A stretch of DNA of 64,000 bases from Loxodes magnus. Its lineage: Eukaryota > Ciliophora > Karyorelictea > Loxodida > Loxodidae. Within the stretch, counting starts at the first letter, position 1. Each line of letters starts with the position of its first letter. The stretch is taken from NCBI GenBank assembly GCA_946699065.1, contig CAMPDV010000134.1, positions 434,001-498,000 of the forward strand, written 5' to 3'. Made by a program: the position numbers and the translations under genes. Shown in pieces: positions 1 to 13,575 of this stretch. The notes beneath the pieces are model-generated. The model ran no database searches, was not told the DNA's origin, and saw nothing but the letters and a program-made list of their open reading frames with translations.

Positions 1-1998
1 GATGCATCTAAAGTTTCCCTATCGAATGTGGTAGAGTTCATCGTTATTTCAGTAGTTAGGTTTTCAAAGTTGTTGGTTTCCGCATCAAGCGCTTTCAGCA
101 GTTTCTAATGAGAGATCTGTTTCTTTTTCTTAGGTTCATTATATTATCTATAGTCGATAAACTTTAATTTTGGTGATTGCATTTTTTATTATACGTATTA
201 GTTTAAATTTCATTCCTGACTTTATATCTCACTTAAAGGTAATAAATATGGTTTCTACTATATCCTTATGTTATTATATACACTCCATTAATTGAAACTA
301 CCATACCATGTATTATGTTTTCGAAGTCTACATAGGATAATTTATTGGTCACTGTTAGTTTTGCCTTATATACGATCACATGTCATTAAGCATTCCACTC
401 ATCTCTTTGTTCTCTCTTTCATTACCTATTTATAAGACCCTTCTAACTATCTTTTTACCTGTATAAATTAGCCCAACTTCTAGATATTTTTGCCTCTTAT
501 ATATTATCACGTAAGAAGGCTCTATAAATATATCTGATGCATAAGTATAAAGCCTATTATCGCATCGTATTACTAACCTTCAACGTTAATTTTATATCTT
601 CAATTCTCTATAAAAGAAAGATCGAGAGACAAGAATGGACTTCTACGAGTCTATTGATTAATTATATATTTATTAGCCAGAATTGAGTAAGATAGGGATA
701 CAACATATGCAAACTAAAATGACTAGAAGTAAGTTAAGTGACTGATCGAGACACTCAAGTGGTGTATACATAAACTTGATCAATCATTAGATTAAAATAT
801 GAACGATAGTAAGAATTATAGATACTAAGTGTAACGAAACTATAGTTTGTATCTTTGTTTGGCTTACTAAAGTATAATAATAGTGTATATGGTTACTGGA
901 ACATCTGATATGCTATTTTCGTTTACTGGTTGAATCTTTAGGTTGTATAACTCGTTAGATACCTAGTATCATTAGCAGTTAATCCTAGAATGCTGAAGTT
1001 GTCAGTTAATATCTACAAGAAGAATTTATTCCTTGTGAGGATATCAGACAAGCAGTAATGACTAAGTCTTTCAAAGTAATGGCCACTATGAATATTCTTA
1101 GACAAGCATAAGGAATTAGATAGTTCTTATGAGTTTCTTCACTCAGAATGTTAGATATGTGAACAAGGGTAATTACTTAGTATGCTAAAGATACTAGATA
1201 TGGAATTTTTAAAGCATAAACTATATTATTTTGTTATGCCTCTAGTTGATATGAAAAGAGCTGATTTAAGTAAACTTCTTAAGGATTTTATCTGTAGGTC
1301 TGACTTAAAACTAAGAGATCGCTTAAACTCTAGGTTATAGTTACAAACTTTAAAAATACTTCAAACCATTTCTCTCCAAGTGGTTTTTCATTTCGAAAGC
1401 ACCAGCATCCTACAAAGAGAATCGGTGTCATTATTAATGTATAGTTATATCAAGCATTATGAAGTCAAGCAGTCAGAAGGCAAATTGATGTTATATGCTT
1501 ACTGACTTGAAACTTGTTCAAGGTTTTTATTCTTAAGAGTCTAACTGTCAGTTTCTAACTTCATAACTATGGGTTGTATATAAACCTGTAGTGCTTTGCC
1601 AAAAAATAAAGAGCATCTTTATGCCAATTAATGTAGTGAAGTTATTTTTAATACCTAACAAGCTTAGATAATGGAAAGAATACTGAAAGGTGTTTATCTA
1701 GAGCAAATTTGGTGAAACCTATAGGTAAAAGGAGAAGTTAGGATTTGTGATGATGAAAAGGAACGTGAAATAAAGGGAAAATATAAAGAGAAAGTGAGTA
1801 ACTAGTTTATACGGAGCCTTTAACCAGTTACTAAAATATATTTTCAGTCTTACTATGAAAATGTAATTTTAGAGGATCACCAAGGAATAATGTGAGTGTA
1901 AAGATCTAGCTAGTGGGTAAAGATTGAGCATATAAAATAATCATGATGATAAGCAGGATGGAGGTTCAATAATAGGATACTACAATTTAATCTTTATT
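1..1998. other. AT-rich region, no gene recognised
   Basis: About 2 kb with no stretch I can match to a protein family in any frame when read with TAA/TAG as Gln and TGA as Trp. Every frame is nominally open under this code, so openness is not evidence. I saw no long tandem repeat, tRNA-like cloverleaf or telomeric repeat. The right end abuts the 3' end of an EF2-like gene. Confidence 0.5.
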
Positions 1999-4446
1999 TC
2001 AAAGTTTGTCAAGATAATCATCTAAGGTTGGAAATTCTGATTTCAATCCTTTCATTACTCTTATAGTCTCTACAATGCGATATGCTTTGCTATCGACTTC
2101 TAAAGGATTTTCAGGAATAATTTCCCAATGATCAAAATAACTCTAGACAAATACTAATCCTTGCGATCGAAATTTCAAGTTATCTTCAAAGCTTAATGAG
2201 TCATTTACTGATATTACAGCTTGTATCTTAATCATTTAAATACTCTGGTAATCTTATTAGCTAGCAATGCTACCGTTAAACTAGCTGACACTCTCAATTA
2301 CAACCTCTAATAATTAAGTAGGAGTTCAGATTTCATATTTCATAACAGGTTTCATTAGTCTAGCTTCTGAACTAAGCTAGCATGCATAAAAGCATCTACG
2401 TGCTGTTGGTATCAATTAACCTCCTCCTCTATGGGTTAAATTTACATAGGTTTACATATCAACTATGTTCATTTTAATGTTCCTACAGCTTTCTTAGCAT
2501 AAAATTCCATATCTACATCCTCATTAAAATCCAGAAACTATATAATTCTTTATTTCATTAGTATCTTTCATTCCATTTGTCTAACCACATAGTACATTAG
2601 GGTATTACGAGGTCATACCAAAGCTTCAAATTCTTGATGCAGATATTCTGTCTCATCCAAAGTCTTTAACCAGTCTTTGCTCGTTTACAGCTTTGTCTTA
2701 TGACTCTCCTATCTCACAATTTTCAATCGCTTAAGCTACTTCTAATTACAAAGGTTCAGCTCTTCACCAAAGTCTATTATGTTTATTTGGACTCTTAGTT
2801 AAGCAAATAATTTTAGAAGCTTCGCTGATAGTTTCATTATAAATCACGAAAGGCTCAGACTAGATTACTTCACATTAGCATATTTCTTCAACTAACTTAG
2901 TGTAACTTCTTTAAAGGTGAGATTCACTGCATCCTGTTATATAATTTTATCCAGTTTCTTCTTAATCCACTTAAATTAGAGGATCAATTTAGCTTAAATT
3001 ATTAATACTTTTCATTAGCTATTTTAAATCTTTACTCATTTTTGGCTATAGATACAGTTTTAAAACTGGTAGGTTATCGAATTTTATATCTCTAATTTTA
3101 CTACTTTTAGTAAGATTAGTCACTGTTCCTTACTTATATAAGAGGATATCTATATTTTTCAGGTACACTATAGTACCACATGGTATCTATTATAAACGTA
3201 CAGCTTTGCTTTTACTCACTAATGCGACTGAAGTTAACTAATTTTCCTTTTCATTTTCCCTAGAACTTCTTTAAGAATCTATTATATACACTTTTTGACC
3301 TTCTACAGCTGTTCCTGAGTAAACTCTTCCTAATGCAATTAGTTCAGATTGGTTCTTACTTCAAACCATAGTAGATACAAATATCATGAGAGGTCCCTTA
3401 GGATCACAGTTTTTCATAGCTTATGCTATTTCATCATTTTAATCTCCTTCATATAAATGAGAAGTTCTATATTACTAAGCTACTTTAGGAGATGGAAGGT
3501 TAGATACTATTATATTAAGTATTTGACCAGGGAGATTTAGTCATTTTTCCATTACTAGCTTCAGTAGTTTGTGCCTTTCCAATTACTTCTATTCTAACGT
3601 TAATTAAATGCCTAATCTTTCAATCATCTTTTATCCCTTTAATTAATCTCCATCAACTATTTCCTTTATGAGCTTCTGTATTGGCATTATGATAAACTCT
3701 ACGAATCCTCTATTTAAAGCTTTCCCATCCTAACTTACTAGTTATTTGCTTCACTTGTTCGAGTTTTTGTTGAAGTATCAGTTGCCTCATAGATTTTATT
3801 GAAACTTTTGCTTTATAACCTTGAACTACGATGCATATATCTAAGCGAATTTTTCGATCGTAAAGCACCAATTCTGAGTCACTGACCCAAAGGCGATATT
3901 TCCTTATTGTGGAAGTATTTAGAAGTCTAAAGCGCTTGCTTATCCTTAGAATAATCTAATGTAGCTATTGATGCTTTCTATCTACTTAGATAGTCACTAA
4001 TATATATCTTCACCTCCTAGATTCTATTTCGTTAAGAGAGAATCTAAGTTATTAAATAGGAAGATTGGTTTTACTCTCTCTATTAGAGCATACTTAAGTG
4101 ATATCTCTGATTATGTGCAGAATCCTTTAACACTGTCAATTATAACTACCATACCATCTGACAGTCTTAGTGATGCCTACAAATTCAGACCGTTATAGTT
4201 ACTCCCAGAACTGAGTAGGTTTATCAAATACCGTTCTGATTACTCTTCTTAGCTAACTTATTCATACATAAGTACCCTACTAGAGGTATCCACTTTCATA
4301 GATACTTCTGGTGAATCTTATTCTCAGTCAGTCTCTTCAACAATATCAAATTCATGATCTTAGACGAGAGAGCTCAAAATAGCATTTTACTCCTAACTCT
4401 CTACCCCAGCTATAGTAACATTCCTGATTCTATCTTGTCTACTCAT
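1999..4446 (-). CDS. Divergent eEF2-like protein lacking GTPase motifs (copy 1)
   Basis: 815 codons plus a TGA stop, one uninterrupted frame, against about 840-860 residues for eukaryotic elongation factor 2. Domains II to V align by eye: [15 protein letters not shown], a [14 protein letters not shown] stretch, [26 protein letters not shown], and near residue 670 [15 protein letters not shown], which keeps the His that is diphthamide-modified in real eEF2. The G domain is present but degenerate: the P-loop position of HVDHGKS reads GVESQEQ, the DSPGH motif is absent, and NKMD reads NNLD. It starts [14 protein letters not shown], matching the eEF2 IRNMSVIAH strand. Known: eEF2 drives ribosomal translocation by GTP hydrolysis. 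Inferred: this paralogue cannot hydrolyse GTP and may be regulatory or ribosome-binding. A second copy lies at 44464-46941. Confidence 0.85.
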
Positions 4447-6113
4447 TAGCTAAGTCACCTATTCAAGTGATAAACTAACCATTTCACTGAGTTTGATTAT
4501 AGATTAATTGGGAATTCGCTGTTTAATTCAATAAGTAGATTCAGAGTTTTTGATCAGTTTTCTTGAATCTGTTTAGATCGCTGAGGTTAAAGAGGATAAT
4601 ACTGATGAGACTTTAATTTGATTGGTGGAGGAGGGATCAATGGAAGTATGTAGAAGCGTGTGAGTAAATGGGTTATAGATAACCTTTAAAGAGCATGATT
4701 CTAGACTTCTAAGATAACTAGTCTTTAAGATATGATTTAGCTCTAAACTCTGAAAACATAAGATTAGGATAGCAATATGGATGCTATAGTGATGCTTTAT
4801 AGTAGAGTGATTGAGAACACTTAATAGTCGTAAAACGAGAATAGCCTTAAAAGGCTAAAGTGAATGAACTACATATATATAAGTCCTACACATATGTGAG
4901 AAGGAGATAACTGGGATTTCAGGCAGTTTAATTAGTCAAAATTACAAGAATTCAATCTGGTGTCTTTATTATTTCATCGAATTTAGGGCTTAAGAAGTAA
5001 CGAAAAATAACCTTTTTTGAGGATAAAAAAGGAGAGGGTAAAACTATAAAATAAGGTTAGATTTTAGGCTTCAAAACTGATAAAAATACAGATAAGTCTC
5101 TCCTTCATATTAATATCACAATAAAATATTACTGATACTGTTACTTCGCTATTCCATGTTTGGCTTTTTAAGATCTTCCTTTAGTTTTATTAGCACAGTT
5201 TTAAGTGTTTCCTAATTACTTTCTAAGTCTTACTTTATCTTCGAAGGTTTATCAATTCGGATAAAAACTCCGTTTCTCTTTCTGTCTCTTTAGTCATTTA
5301 AATTATCAACATTAAGATCTTCCTTTAAGATATTAAATATTACATTTTTCGTTTGACTGCAGTAGATCTTAAGGTAGAGGCTTATTATCTTTACTCTTCT
5401 CTTAAAATTTCAAAGGAATTTGTGTAGTCTTTAATCAGTGACTTTGATTATTGAACTCTTAAGCTTTCTTAGATACCCAGGAGTATCTAAATTCATGTTA
5501 TCCTTTCATTACTGATGTAGGTATTATTGCAGTCAGATTTTCTCTTATCAAAGCATATTGAGGTAATCTAACGCTGTGTGAGAGCGTTTCATTCAGTACC
5601 TTTCTATCTCTTCATACAATCGTATCTTTATAATTCCCTTTTAGCTCCCCCTTTACCTTACTTTCGGATAAACTCTCATACTCTCTAGCGATACTACCTT
5701 AATATGTTCAATTGCTCAAAAATTAAGTCAAGAGAGCAATTTTCAATCAGACTGAAGTTAGAAATAATGAGTCAATATAAGAGCAAGAAGCCTAAAGAGC
5801 TTTAGAATGATATCTTAATGAGACTAAAAGGAAATTTATGTTGCAGGCTAAGAGATAAAGTCTTTGCAAAAAGGATCAAAAGAAGAAGAAGGAACCAAGT
5901 AAGAATAAGGTTGAACCTAAGAGTAAGTGAATCGTACAACCGTTTTAGTGGTTAGCCAAGTAAAAGCTACAATATAATCAAGAAAGCTGTTAATAACCAT
6001 TTTTTTAATTAGTCTTAATTGATATAGTTTTAAACCATAAATGAGTATAAAAGAGTTAAAGAATGGAGAGCGAAATTTGAAACATAATTAATAAAATAGC
6101 AAGAGATATACTG
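4447..6113. other. Intergenic, with weak coding-like stretches
   Basis: No homology recognised. Two stretches look protein-like but lack a secure start or stop. On the minus strand around 5100-5730 one frame gives a polar sequence containing KGELKGNYKDTIVWRDRK and LRENLTAIIP-type residues. On the plus strand around 5760-5930 one frame gives a helical, lysine-rich tail ending KKKKEPSKNKVEPKSK before a TGA. With Gln/Trp replacing the usual stops these could be chance, so I do not call them as genes. Confidence 0.35.
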
Positions 6114-7829
6114 TCAACTATATAACTCCCCATCTTTAAACTTAGGAGTATCATTATTTAATACATTAAACCCTTCACTCTCTTTAATATCCAGATTTAT
6201 CTAATTGAGGTTAAGTTTACTCTCCAACTTTCCAGGAGACTATAAACCAGGAAAGGTGGGAGTTCCTGATTGTATTTTAGGTAGGTCCAATATTTCAATA
6301 CCTTACATATCGAGATCTGAAAGTCTCATGTTATTACTCAGAATGAGTTTCTTTGATGATCTTGCACTAAGGTTTCCGGTAGTTACTTTATAAGGGTTCT
6401 TAGCGAGGATAAAATCAATGTCTTCCTTTTTTATTATCAGTAATAAGAGTATTCCGAGCATTGTCAACGCTCCTATATAAATTCTGTCCATACTCTACAT
6501 ACCAGGGTAATCTGTAGATAGCGCATAGTAGCTTGCGAAAAATATCCAAGAAACTACTCCAAATGAGGGGAATATAAATGAAATGATCTGAACGTTAAAA
6601 ATCTCGAGACAAAAGAGCGTCAAGTTAGCGATAACAACCATGAAGCCAAAAATGGCTAAACATAGCAAAATAACTATGAACACTTGCTCTATGCAAGTGT
6701 CACATATATCTGGCTTTTGAACGAAGCAAGAAATAATAGAGTTAAGTGATGAAAGCACCATGCCATAAGCAATGTTCACTTTACGTTCTAACTTATTAAT
6801 AGTCATCTAAACAAAAAAAATTGAGGCTATAATGCTAAATCCAATAACGAACCCACACTTCTCTTAACTTTCTAACTCTTAAAAAATTTCCTTGTACACT
6901 ACATAGCTTTACAGCATCAGGACGATTCAAATATAGCATACGATTAGAATCACTTTAATGAACTATTTGTCCTTAAAAAGTGGTACTAAAACCTAGTTCT
7001 TAGCTTCTTCTTATATCATGCTGTTATTGAGGGAGCTATTAACGCTAAAATCGAGAGAAATATCTTGGAGTTCCTTCTAGTCTTGTTTGATAGTCATATC
7101 ATTGAGTATCTTTTTAGCGCTGTCTATTTCATTTTTTACATAGACCAGGTATTTCGGACTCTCTTTAGAAAAAATAAAGAAGGTAAAAAAAGTGATCAAG
7201 GACAGAATAATTTCCATACCCACCTGTAATCGCCAATGTTACATGGATAGGTATATTAAAGAAGCAAAGATGCAACCAACTCCCCAACCTATGATACTGA
7301 ACTACATGTAGTGAGATTTTCTGCTAGGCAGTATTTCGAACAGATGAATGAATGACATATAAAGAACTCCTCCAATAGCAATACCTTGCAATATCATACC
7401 TATTATAAAGAGTGACAAATGAGGAGCACTAGTAATTACAATATTGGATATAAGCTGAAGGCCTAGCATAGTGGTGATTGCATACTTCCTTCCTTTTTTA
7501 TTGCTTAAAAAGCAAGATAATACACATCCTACGCAAATTAAAAAGAGCAGTACATAAGTACTTGCATGTATCTACCCTTTACACTCTAAATTTCTATAAT
7601 CTAGTAAAAGTTACCATTCAGTAATGGGGGTCGTTGCACTATCCTTCACTTCACAATTAGACTTATTATCGCAATAATCATCACACTTCTTAACATAATT
7701 TGGCTATTTAATTATGAAAAATTGAGAGGTTAAAGTGTAGCTAATAGAGCAGTTAATGAGACTATTAATAGAGAGTAAGTATTTCTGATATTTCCCCCAG
7801 TTAATATATTTATCTATATTACTTTCCAT
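6114..7829 (-). CDS. MFS transporter, organic cation/sugar-transporter-like
   Basis: 571 codons plus TGA in one frame. After a short N-terminal helix there is a Cys-rich extracellular loop (CDDYCDNKSNC, ECKG), as in SLC22-type carriers, then the loop 2-3 motif NKKGRKYAI (major facilitator motif A, G-R-K/R), then multiple hydrophobic helices, and after the sixth helix SKESPKYLV, the counterpart of the PESPRWL motif of sugar and organic-ion porters. A second half with six hydrophobic segments follows and ends in a long polar cytoplasmic tail rich in Ser/Asn/Asp. Known: this superfamily moves small organic solutes by alternating access. The substrate cannot be told from the sequence. The start is the first Met before a hydrophilic leader (MESNIDKYINWGKYQKYLLS). 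Confidence 0.8.
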
Positions 7830-9279
7830 TTTTTAAGAAAAATAACTATATCATTATTAAGACTTTCCATCTTACTGAAAAAGACACCAACAATTTATTT
7901 GAAAAACTTCGTTCATTTTCAGCTTTAAATTGAAACTCTCTTTTATACTCTAAGATTCTTAACTTTAATACCCTCTTTTTTATCCCTTTCAGCTGTGCCT
8001 ATAATCTACTGTATTTTGCTTTTATCGTCTTAGATATAGTTTGTAAACTAGTGCTGAGGATAGAAGAGAATAAAATATAGCGATATCATTAGACTTACGA
8101 TCCTTATTTTTCACTTCATCAGGTGAATAACATTAGAGATATCCGTTTCTGGGTATATCTTTAGTAGTATTAAATAGTCTTATTAAGCTTTAAAACTACA
8201 TCCTTTGATTTAATATACAAAACTTATACAATATAGATTGATATTTGATTCCCTTTATTAACTATTTGCCAATCATATTGCTTTATTACTTATTTTAACT
8301 TCAAAATAAATTAAAGCAGAAGTATTTACTCTTTTGTTTAGCTAGCTTCTATTCTTAATCTGCACACTGTCAGAATAGTTAAATACTACTTTCGCCTTAT
8401 AGCTTCTCTGTTATCGAAGATCTTCTAGATTTTTTCTTTAAGATGCAAAGTCTCAGGTTGTTTGGTTTCGTTACTGATTGGTAAAAAACCTTGTAAGTCT
8501 CCTACTCAGTCTGGCTCACTTACTTCATCTTCTAATCTTGCACTATCTTAATTTACCTAAATTAGATGCTACTTTGATGTTAATTCCATAAAAAGAGCTC
8601 TTATTTAAAAATTGAGTAGCAACACTTTTTCCTTTAAGAATACTAATCTTCTCAATTATAAATCCTTCTAGCTTTTTACCTTTTATTCACTAACCATTAG
8701 TTCTATTTCATACATACTAAGAAGATCAAAACGATTGACTAATTCATGTTACTACCATTGCATAACTATTCTAGCAATCAACTAAGTGATGATTATCTTT
8801 ATATCCTAAACTTTCTTTTACCGAATGCTTATACTATGAAACACCAGGTCTTTCCTTTCCTTACTATCATTCAAATCCTTCTAACGTTTCTTTCTGGTTT
8901 AATTTTGATTTATCAGTTTCTATTTCTGACACTTTCCTTCTTATCCATTACTAATTTATCTCCAACAACCTTCTTAAGAAAGTGAAGCTAAATCCTTATC
9001 TTATGCTTCATTAATTAGACCAGATCTCCATTATTTAGTCAAGCTAATCAAACATTCAATAGCACGAATTAGCTCCCTTTTCTACCTCCAACCTCTTCCA
9101 CATTTTCCTCACTCCACACATCCCCATTTTTTATCCTCTCAGCCCCAACCTTTTTTAACCCTGAGTAGTTATCCTGGGAGCATTAAAAAAAAATTCTATT
9201 AAAATAGAGATTAGAATTAAAAAAGCATATTTAAAGCTAATTTAATGATATAGTCGTAATTAGCAGTTCTAACACTAAA
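7830..9279 (-). other. Coding-like minus-strand region, structure unresolved
   Basis: Between the MFS gene and the polycystin start, the minus strand is purine-rich and gives polar, helical translations from about 9145 down to a TGA at 8119-8121. Parts include LEDEVSEPDWVGDLQGFLP and KEKIQKIFDNREAIRRKQYL. Two different frames look equally plausible over 8550-9100. A 16-nt GT-AG segment inside (reading GTAGCATCTAATTTAG on the minus strand) would join one frame to the other. No family is recognised and no start is secure. If real, it is a hypothetical protein of roughly 330 residues transcribed divergently from the polycystin gene. Confidence 0.3.
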
Positions 9280-12200
9280 ATGTCTGAAGATAACAAAGTA
9301 GACTTATCTTAAATAAACCTACAAGAGAATAAGATCTAAGACCAGATCAAAAGCTTAGACCAACCCTAAAGTCAAGACCAACCTTAGAAGGATAAGCAAA
9401 ATGAAGATGAGAAACTACTCAAGCCTAACCAGTTCGTATGGAAAACATTTGTCAGATACCTGATTTTTAGCATTTTGCTTCTGGTGATTGTGTATAAGTA
9501 GCTTTGGATCGGTACCAGCTTCTAGATAAACAACTTGATATTAGAGTCGTTTGATAAGAACGAGGATTATATGCTATCAGATGTGAAGACTCCAAATGAG
9601 CTGTACAAATGATTGGAGATATATGCTTATGGGATATACTAGTATCGAAAGGGATACGATAACCTTACTTTTAACCTCTTCGATGAAGAAGAATACAATC
9701 TAGATCCAGTCAATGGATGACTGGAAGCTTTCAACAGAATCATTACCGATATTAGACTCACTTAGAGGAGAATTAAACTAATGAAAAACCCTTCTAGCAG
9801 CTATGAAAACTTCGTTAAAGAGGTTTGGTCTTCAGACTAACTAGATATAAATGAGGGGAAATCCAGTGATGAATCTGATAAAACTTTCAATGAGTTTAAG
9901 TACTAAAAAGGAAAAGGATATGGCAAAAACGGAGGCTTTGTGGAGACCTTTCCTATCTAAAACTACAACTACACTAATTTTTATTTACATTTGACCTAAT
10001 TGAAGAACAAAAAGTGGATAGATGATGAAACAGCAGCAATAATAATGGAGTTTGTGAGCTATAATAGTAACTCAGAAATGTTTAGCTACGTACGAATTTA
10101 CTTCAAATTTGAAGCCACTGGGCTTATAACAGCGAATGCAAATGTTAACTCCATTAGAATTAATTTGTATATAAAAGAGAGAAAGGATGACATAGGAAGG
10201 CTCGTGTGTGAATTCATATACGCTCTTCTGACTCTCATTTATATACTAATCGAAATCTCCGAAATTAAGAGTGCTATTAGCAAGAGCAAAAACGAAATGA
10301 AGACTTCATAATCTAACTAGGATAAAGACAAAAAAGGACAATCAAAGTGTACTTGGTTAGTCTACTTCTGGAAAGGAATAAAGATTCATTTCCAAGAAGT
10401 ATGGAATTGGTTCGATGCCGCAAGTCTTATTCTATCTGTAATTACATGTGCGATATGGATAAATTTCATAACAAATGATTTCCGAAAAAATTTGAGTAAA
10501 GACGAAGACTTGATATGAGATGAAAATAACATTGACGAGTTTTATAGTCTAACTAGCTTGATGAGAATATATATCAGACTAAACGCCTTTAATCTACTTC
10601 TAGTTTTCATCAGAATACTTAAATACTTATCTGCCATCGACAGAATTCAGGTCCTACACTCAACTTTATGGGAGGCAAAGGATGATATCATCTCTTACTT
10701 CGTACTGCTTCTTTGCATCTTTATGGGATTCGTTCTGCTAGCAAATTTCAACTTCGGTCATGCAATTTACGAGTTGTCAAGCATTCCACGAGCGATGAAG
10801 GAATGTATTTTCACGATGTTGGGATAAGTAGATACAGTGGAAAAAATGCTAAAGGAGGACAGAGCTTTAGCGATAGTATTCTATGTACCACTGATGATAA
10901 TCATCACCTTCATACTTCTAAAGATGTTCGTAGCTATTCTATGCTTGAGTTACTTCACATGTGATTAGAAGTTCATGGAGTCATAGAAAAAACTGAAGAA
11001 GGATGATCCTACGGATCTAAACGAAAAAGACGTCCATATCTTAGTTAAGTTCAAGGAAAAACTGCTGTATTATAAAAAGCAGTGCGCTAAGTGCCTCAAG
11101 TGCTGTAAGAAACAATCGGGAGAGGAAGAATAGAAAGATGAGGCTAATTAGCAAGCTGTGGATAATGAAAACTGGAGTAGAGCGTATACGTCTTGGGACG
11201 CTGTTTTTAAAAAGTAGAAACAAAGGCTAGAAATAGACGAAAATATAATGTCTGAGCAAGAGATTTTGGAAATCAAGCATAAGAAGTAAAGAAAATGTGG
11301 GAAAGAGATTAGGAACACTCTCATATTCATAGGCTTCGTACTCGTGTTTATATTCACTCTCCTTGCCTAACTAGAAAGTAACTTAAACCATAGACTGACA
11401 TTTGGAATTAAAGACTCATTGGATGATTTACCAATAGAATCAGATTCTACAAAAGATCCTGAGGAAATTAAAAGACTAAGAGACATGAGGTTCATTACAG
11501 AAATGAAAGATTCCCTGCAAAATGTCTTTTTAAATATACTAGAAGTTAGACCTGAAAGCAATGGTACACATACATTAGATCTGCTCTTCTTTGATAAAGA
11601 AAACTACATTTTAGGGCAATTTTTAAACTCCTCAGATGCTGGGCTATTCCGTCTAACTCTTAGATTAATTGAAATAAAAGAATCTAAAAGTTCAACTGAA
11701 CTTTGAAGGAAAAATTATGACTTTATGACAAGAGAAGTTATAGGGTTTAGTCCGTATTCTTCAGATCAAAATCATGAGCTAAAATAAGATATAGTGGGAA
11801 GATATACTGGAAAAGTATATAAGCACTCGAAAGATGGAGGATTCAACGATGCAGGAGGCTATATAATCTATTTGCATGGAAATGGTATAGATTAGATATA
11901 TAACCAGGAGATTAAAGAGTTTATATAAGATTAAGTATTCAACAAACTGACTAACTCAGTTGTCATCGACTTCGTATTATACAACGCTGACTCAAACTAT
12001 TTTATATATTGCGCTTTCATTTTTTAGTTCACATTCAGTGGAATGATAGAAGCGGAGACTTTGGTCCAAACGGTAAAAATAAAAAACTACATTCGAACCA
12101 AAGACTGAGTAAGATGTGCTTTCGAAATCATCTATGTTATCTACATCTTAGTTCTGTTTGTTAGAACGATAATAGTGATAAGGAAAAAATACGCAGTCTA

Positions 12201-13575
12201 TTAAGAGTGGTATCATAAACTTATCACTCCCTTACCTTCTTATTTCAAAACACTGAGATAGAGAAAAGAACCAGAATGGATCAGAATTACTAAGTACCTG
12301 TTTGAAAAAAAGAGATTCTTAGATATGCTGACCTGTATACTTTCAATGATAGCAATAGCATTCTGGATTTGGTATATCTCATATGATGCAAACAGAATCA
12401 TTCTTCCTCTAGATCATACTCGCTATTACCAGGATATATATTAGCAAGCTTATATCAAAAAGATCTACACATGGATTGCAGCTATGATTACTTTTGTTCT
12501 AGCAGTTAGACTACTTAAGCAATTAGAGGCTAGTAGATCTATGAAGTTGTTATAAGATGTCCTAGCAGCTGCTTTTAAGGATACTCAGTACTTGATAATC
12601 ATGCTAATTTGCTTGTTCTTAGGCTTTAATAGTATGGCTTTCTTATGTTTCGGTCATATGAGTGCTAAATTTCACGATTTTGGACTCTCAGCTCTAACAT
12701 GCTTTGAAATGATAATAGGAGAGTTCGATTACAAGCTACTAGATAAGGCTGACCCTGTAATGGCTCCAATCTTCTTCTTCCCTTTTATAATCATCTTCGT
12801 ATTCATCCTGATCAACATCTTTTTAGCAATCTTGTACAAAGCATACAAGCAAGTTAAGGAGAATGCACCACCTGAAGAGCCAGTAGAGATAATCCAGTCT
12901 ATAATCTAGTATGTATGTAGGAAGAAGTTTGAGAAAGGTAGTAAGGAAAATGCTAAGAAGGAGGAATACATAGAGGCAAACACTCAACCTAGAGAAAGAT
13001 ACGAAGAAGCGGAAGAACATGCTAAGAAGATATTCTGCAAAATTCCTTTGGGAATCAACGAAAAGAACAACATATAAGCTTGGGCTCAGTAAGCAGCTGA
13101 TGCTATTTTATACGAGATGGATGAGAGAAACAAGTTCTATAGACCTGTTCAGGAGACTTTAAATAAGAAGAAATAGGAATATACTGAATCAGAGCTTTAA
13201 GCACCATAGCCGAAATATCTAGAAGAGAAAGAGCTCAAAGAAAGGTTGAATTTTTGGGACTATGTGAGGGTAGGCTATCAGTATATATAAAAGCAAACTA
13301 GACAGATTGAAATAAACGCCGATGATCTGGACATTGCTATAAAGAAGAGCTAAGAAAACTTCAATGAAAAACAGCAGCAGAGATAAGAAGTTTTGAAGAA
13401 CATCAAAAAGTTAGAATTAGAACTGAATAAAGTAATGGAGAAGAACTCTAACCTTGCTAAATTCTTAGAAGATGAAAAGAAAAAAGAAAAAGGAAATCAG
13501 GAAGAGGAAGAATAAGAATAAGAAGATGGAAGTGAGATATAAGAATAGGAGGAAGAGAATGGAGAAAATAACTGA
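9280..13575 (+). CDS. Double-unit polycystin-type (TRPP) cation channel
   Basis: 1431 codons plus TGA with no frame change. A Gln/Asp-rich N-terminus is followed by a first transmembrane helix (residues about 55-75), a luminal domain with the polycystin LYKWLE motif (W is TGA) and further helices, ending in a pore-like segment near residue 510 (CIFTMLGQ) and a last helix FILLKMFVAILCLSY. A second complete unit then begins: a helix near residue 677, another luminal domain, five helices, a pore near residue 1140 (CFEMIIGEFDY, compare IILGD in PKD2) and IFFFPFIIIFVFILINIFLAIL. The tail is a coiled coil plus a Glu-rich end. Known: PKD2 subunits have six helices and form tetramers; two linked units would assemble as dimers. 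The unit A filter lacks the acidic residue. Ion selectivity is unknown. Confidence 0.85.

Noticed and set aside
8746..8985. Plus-strand hydrophobic ORF of 79 aa
   Set aside because: The minus strand here is purine-rich and coding-like. The plus-strand ORF has no supporting features and looks like a shadow.
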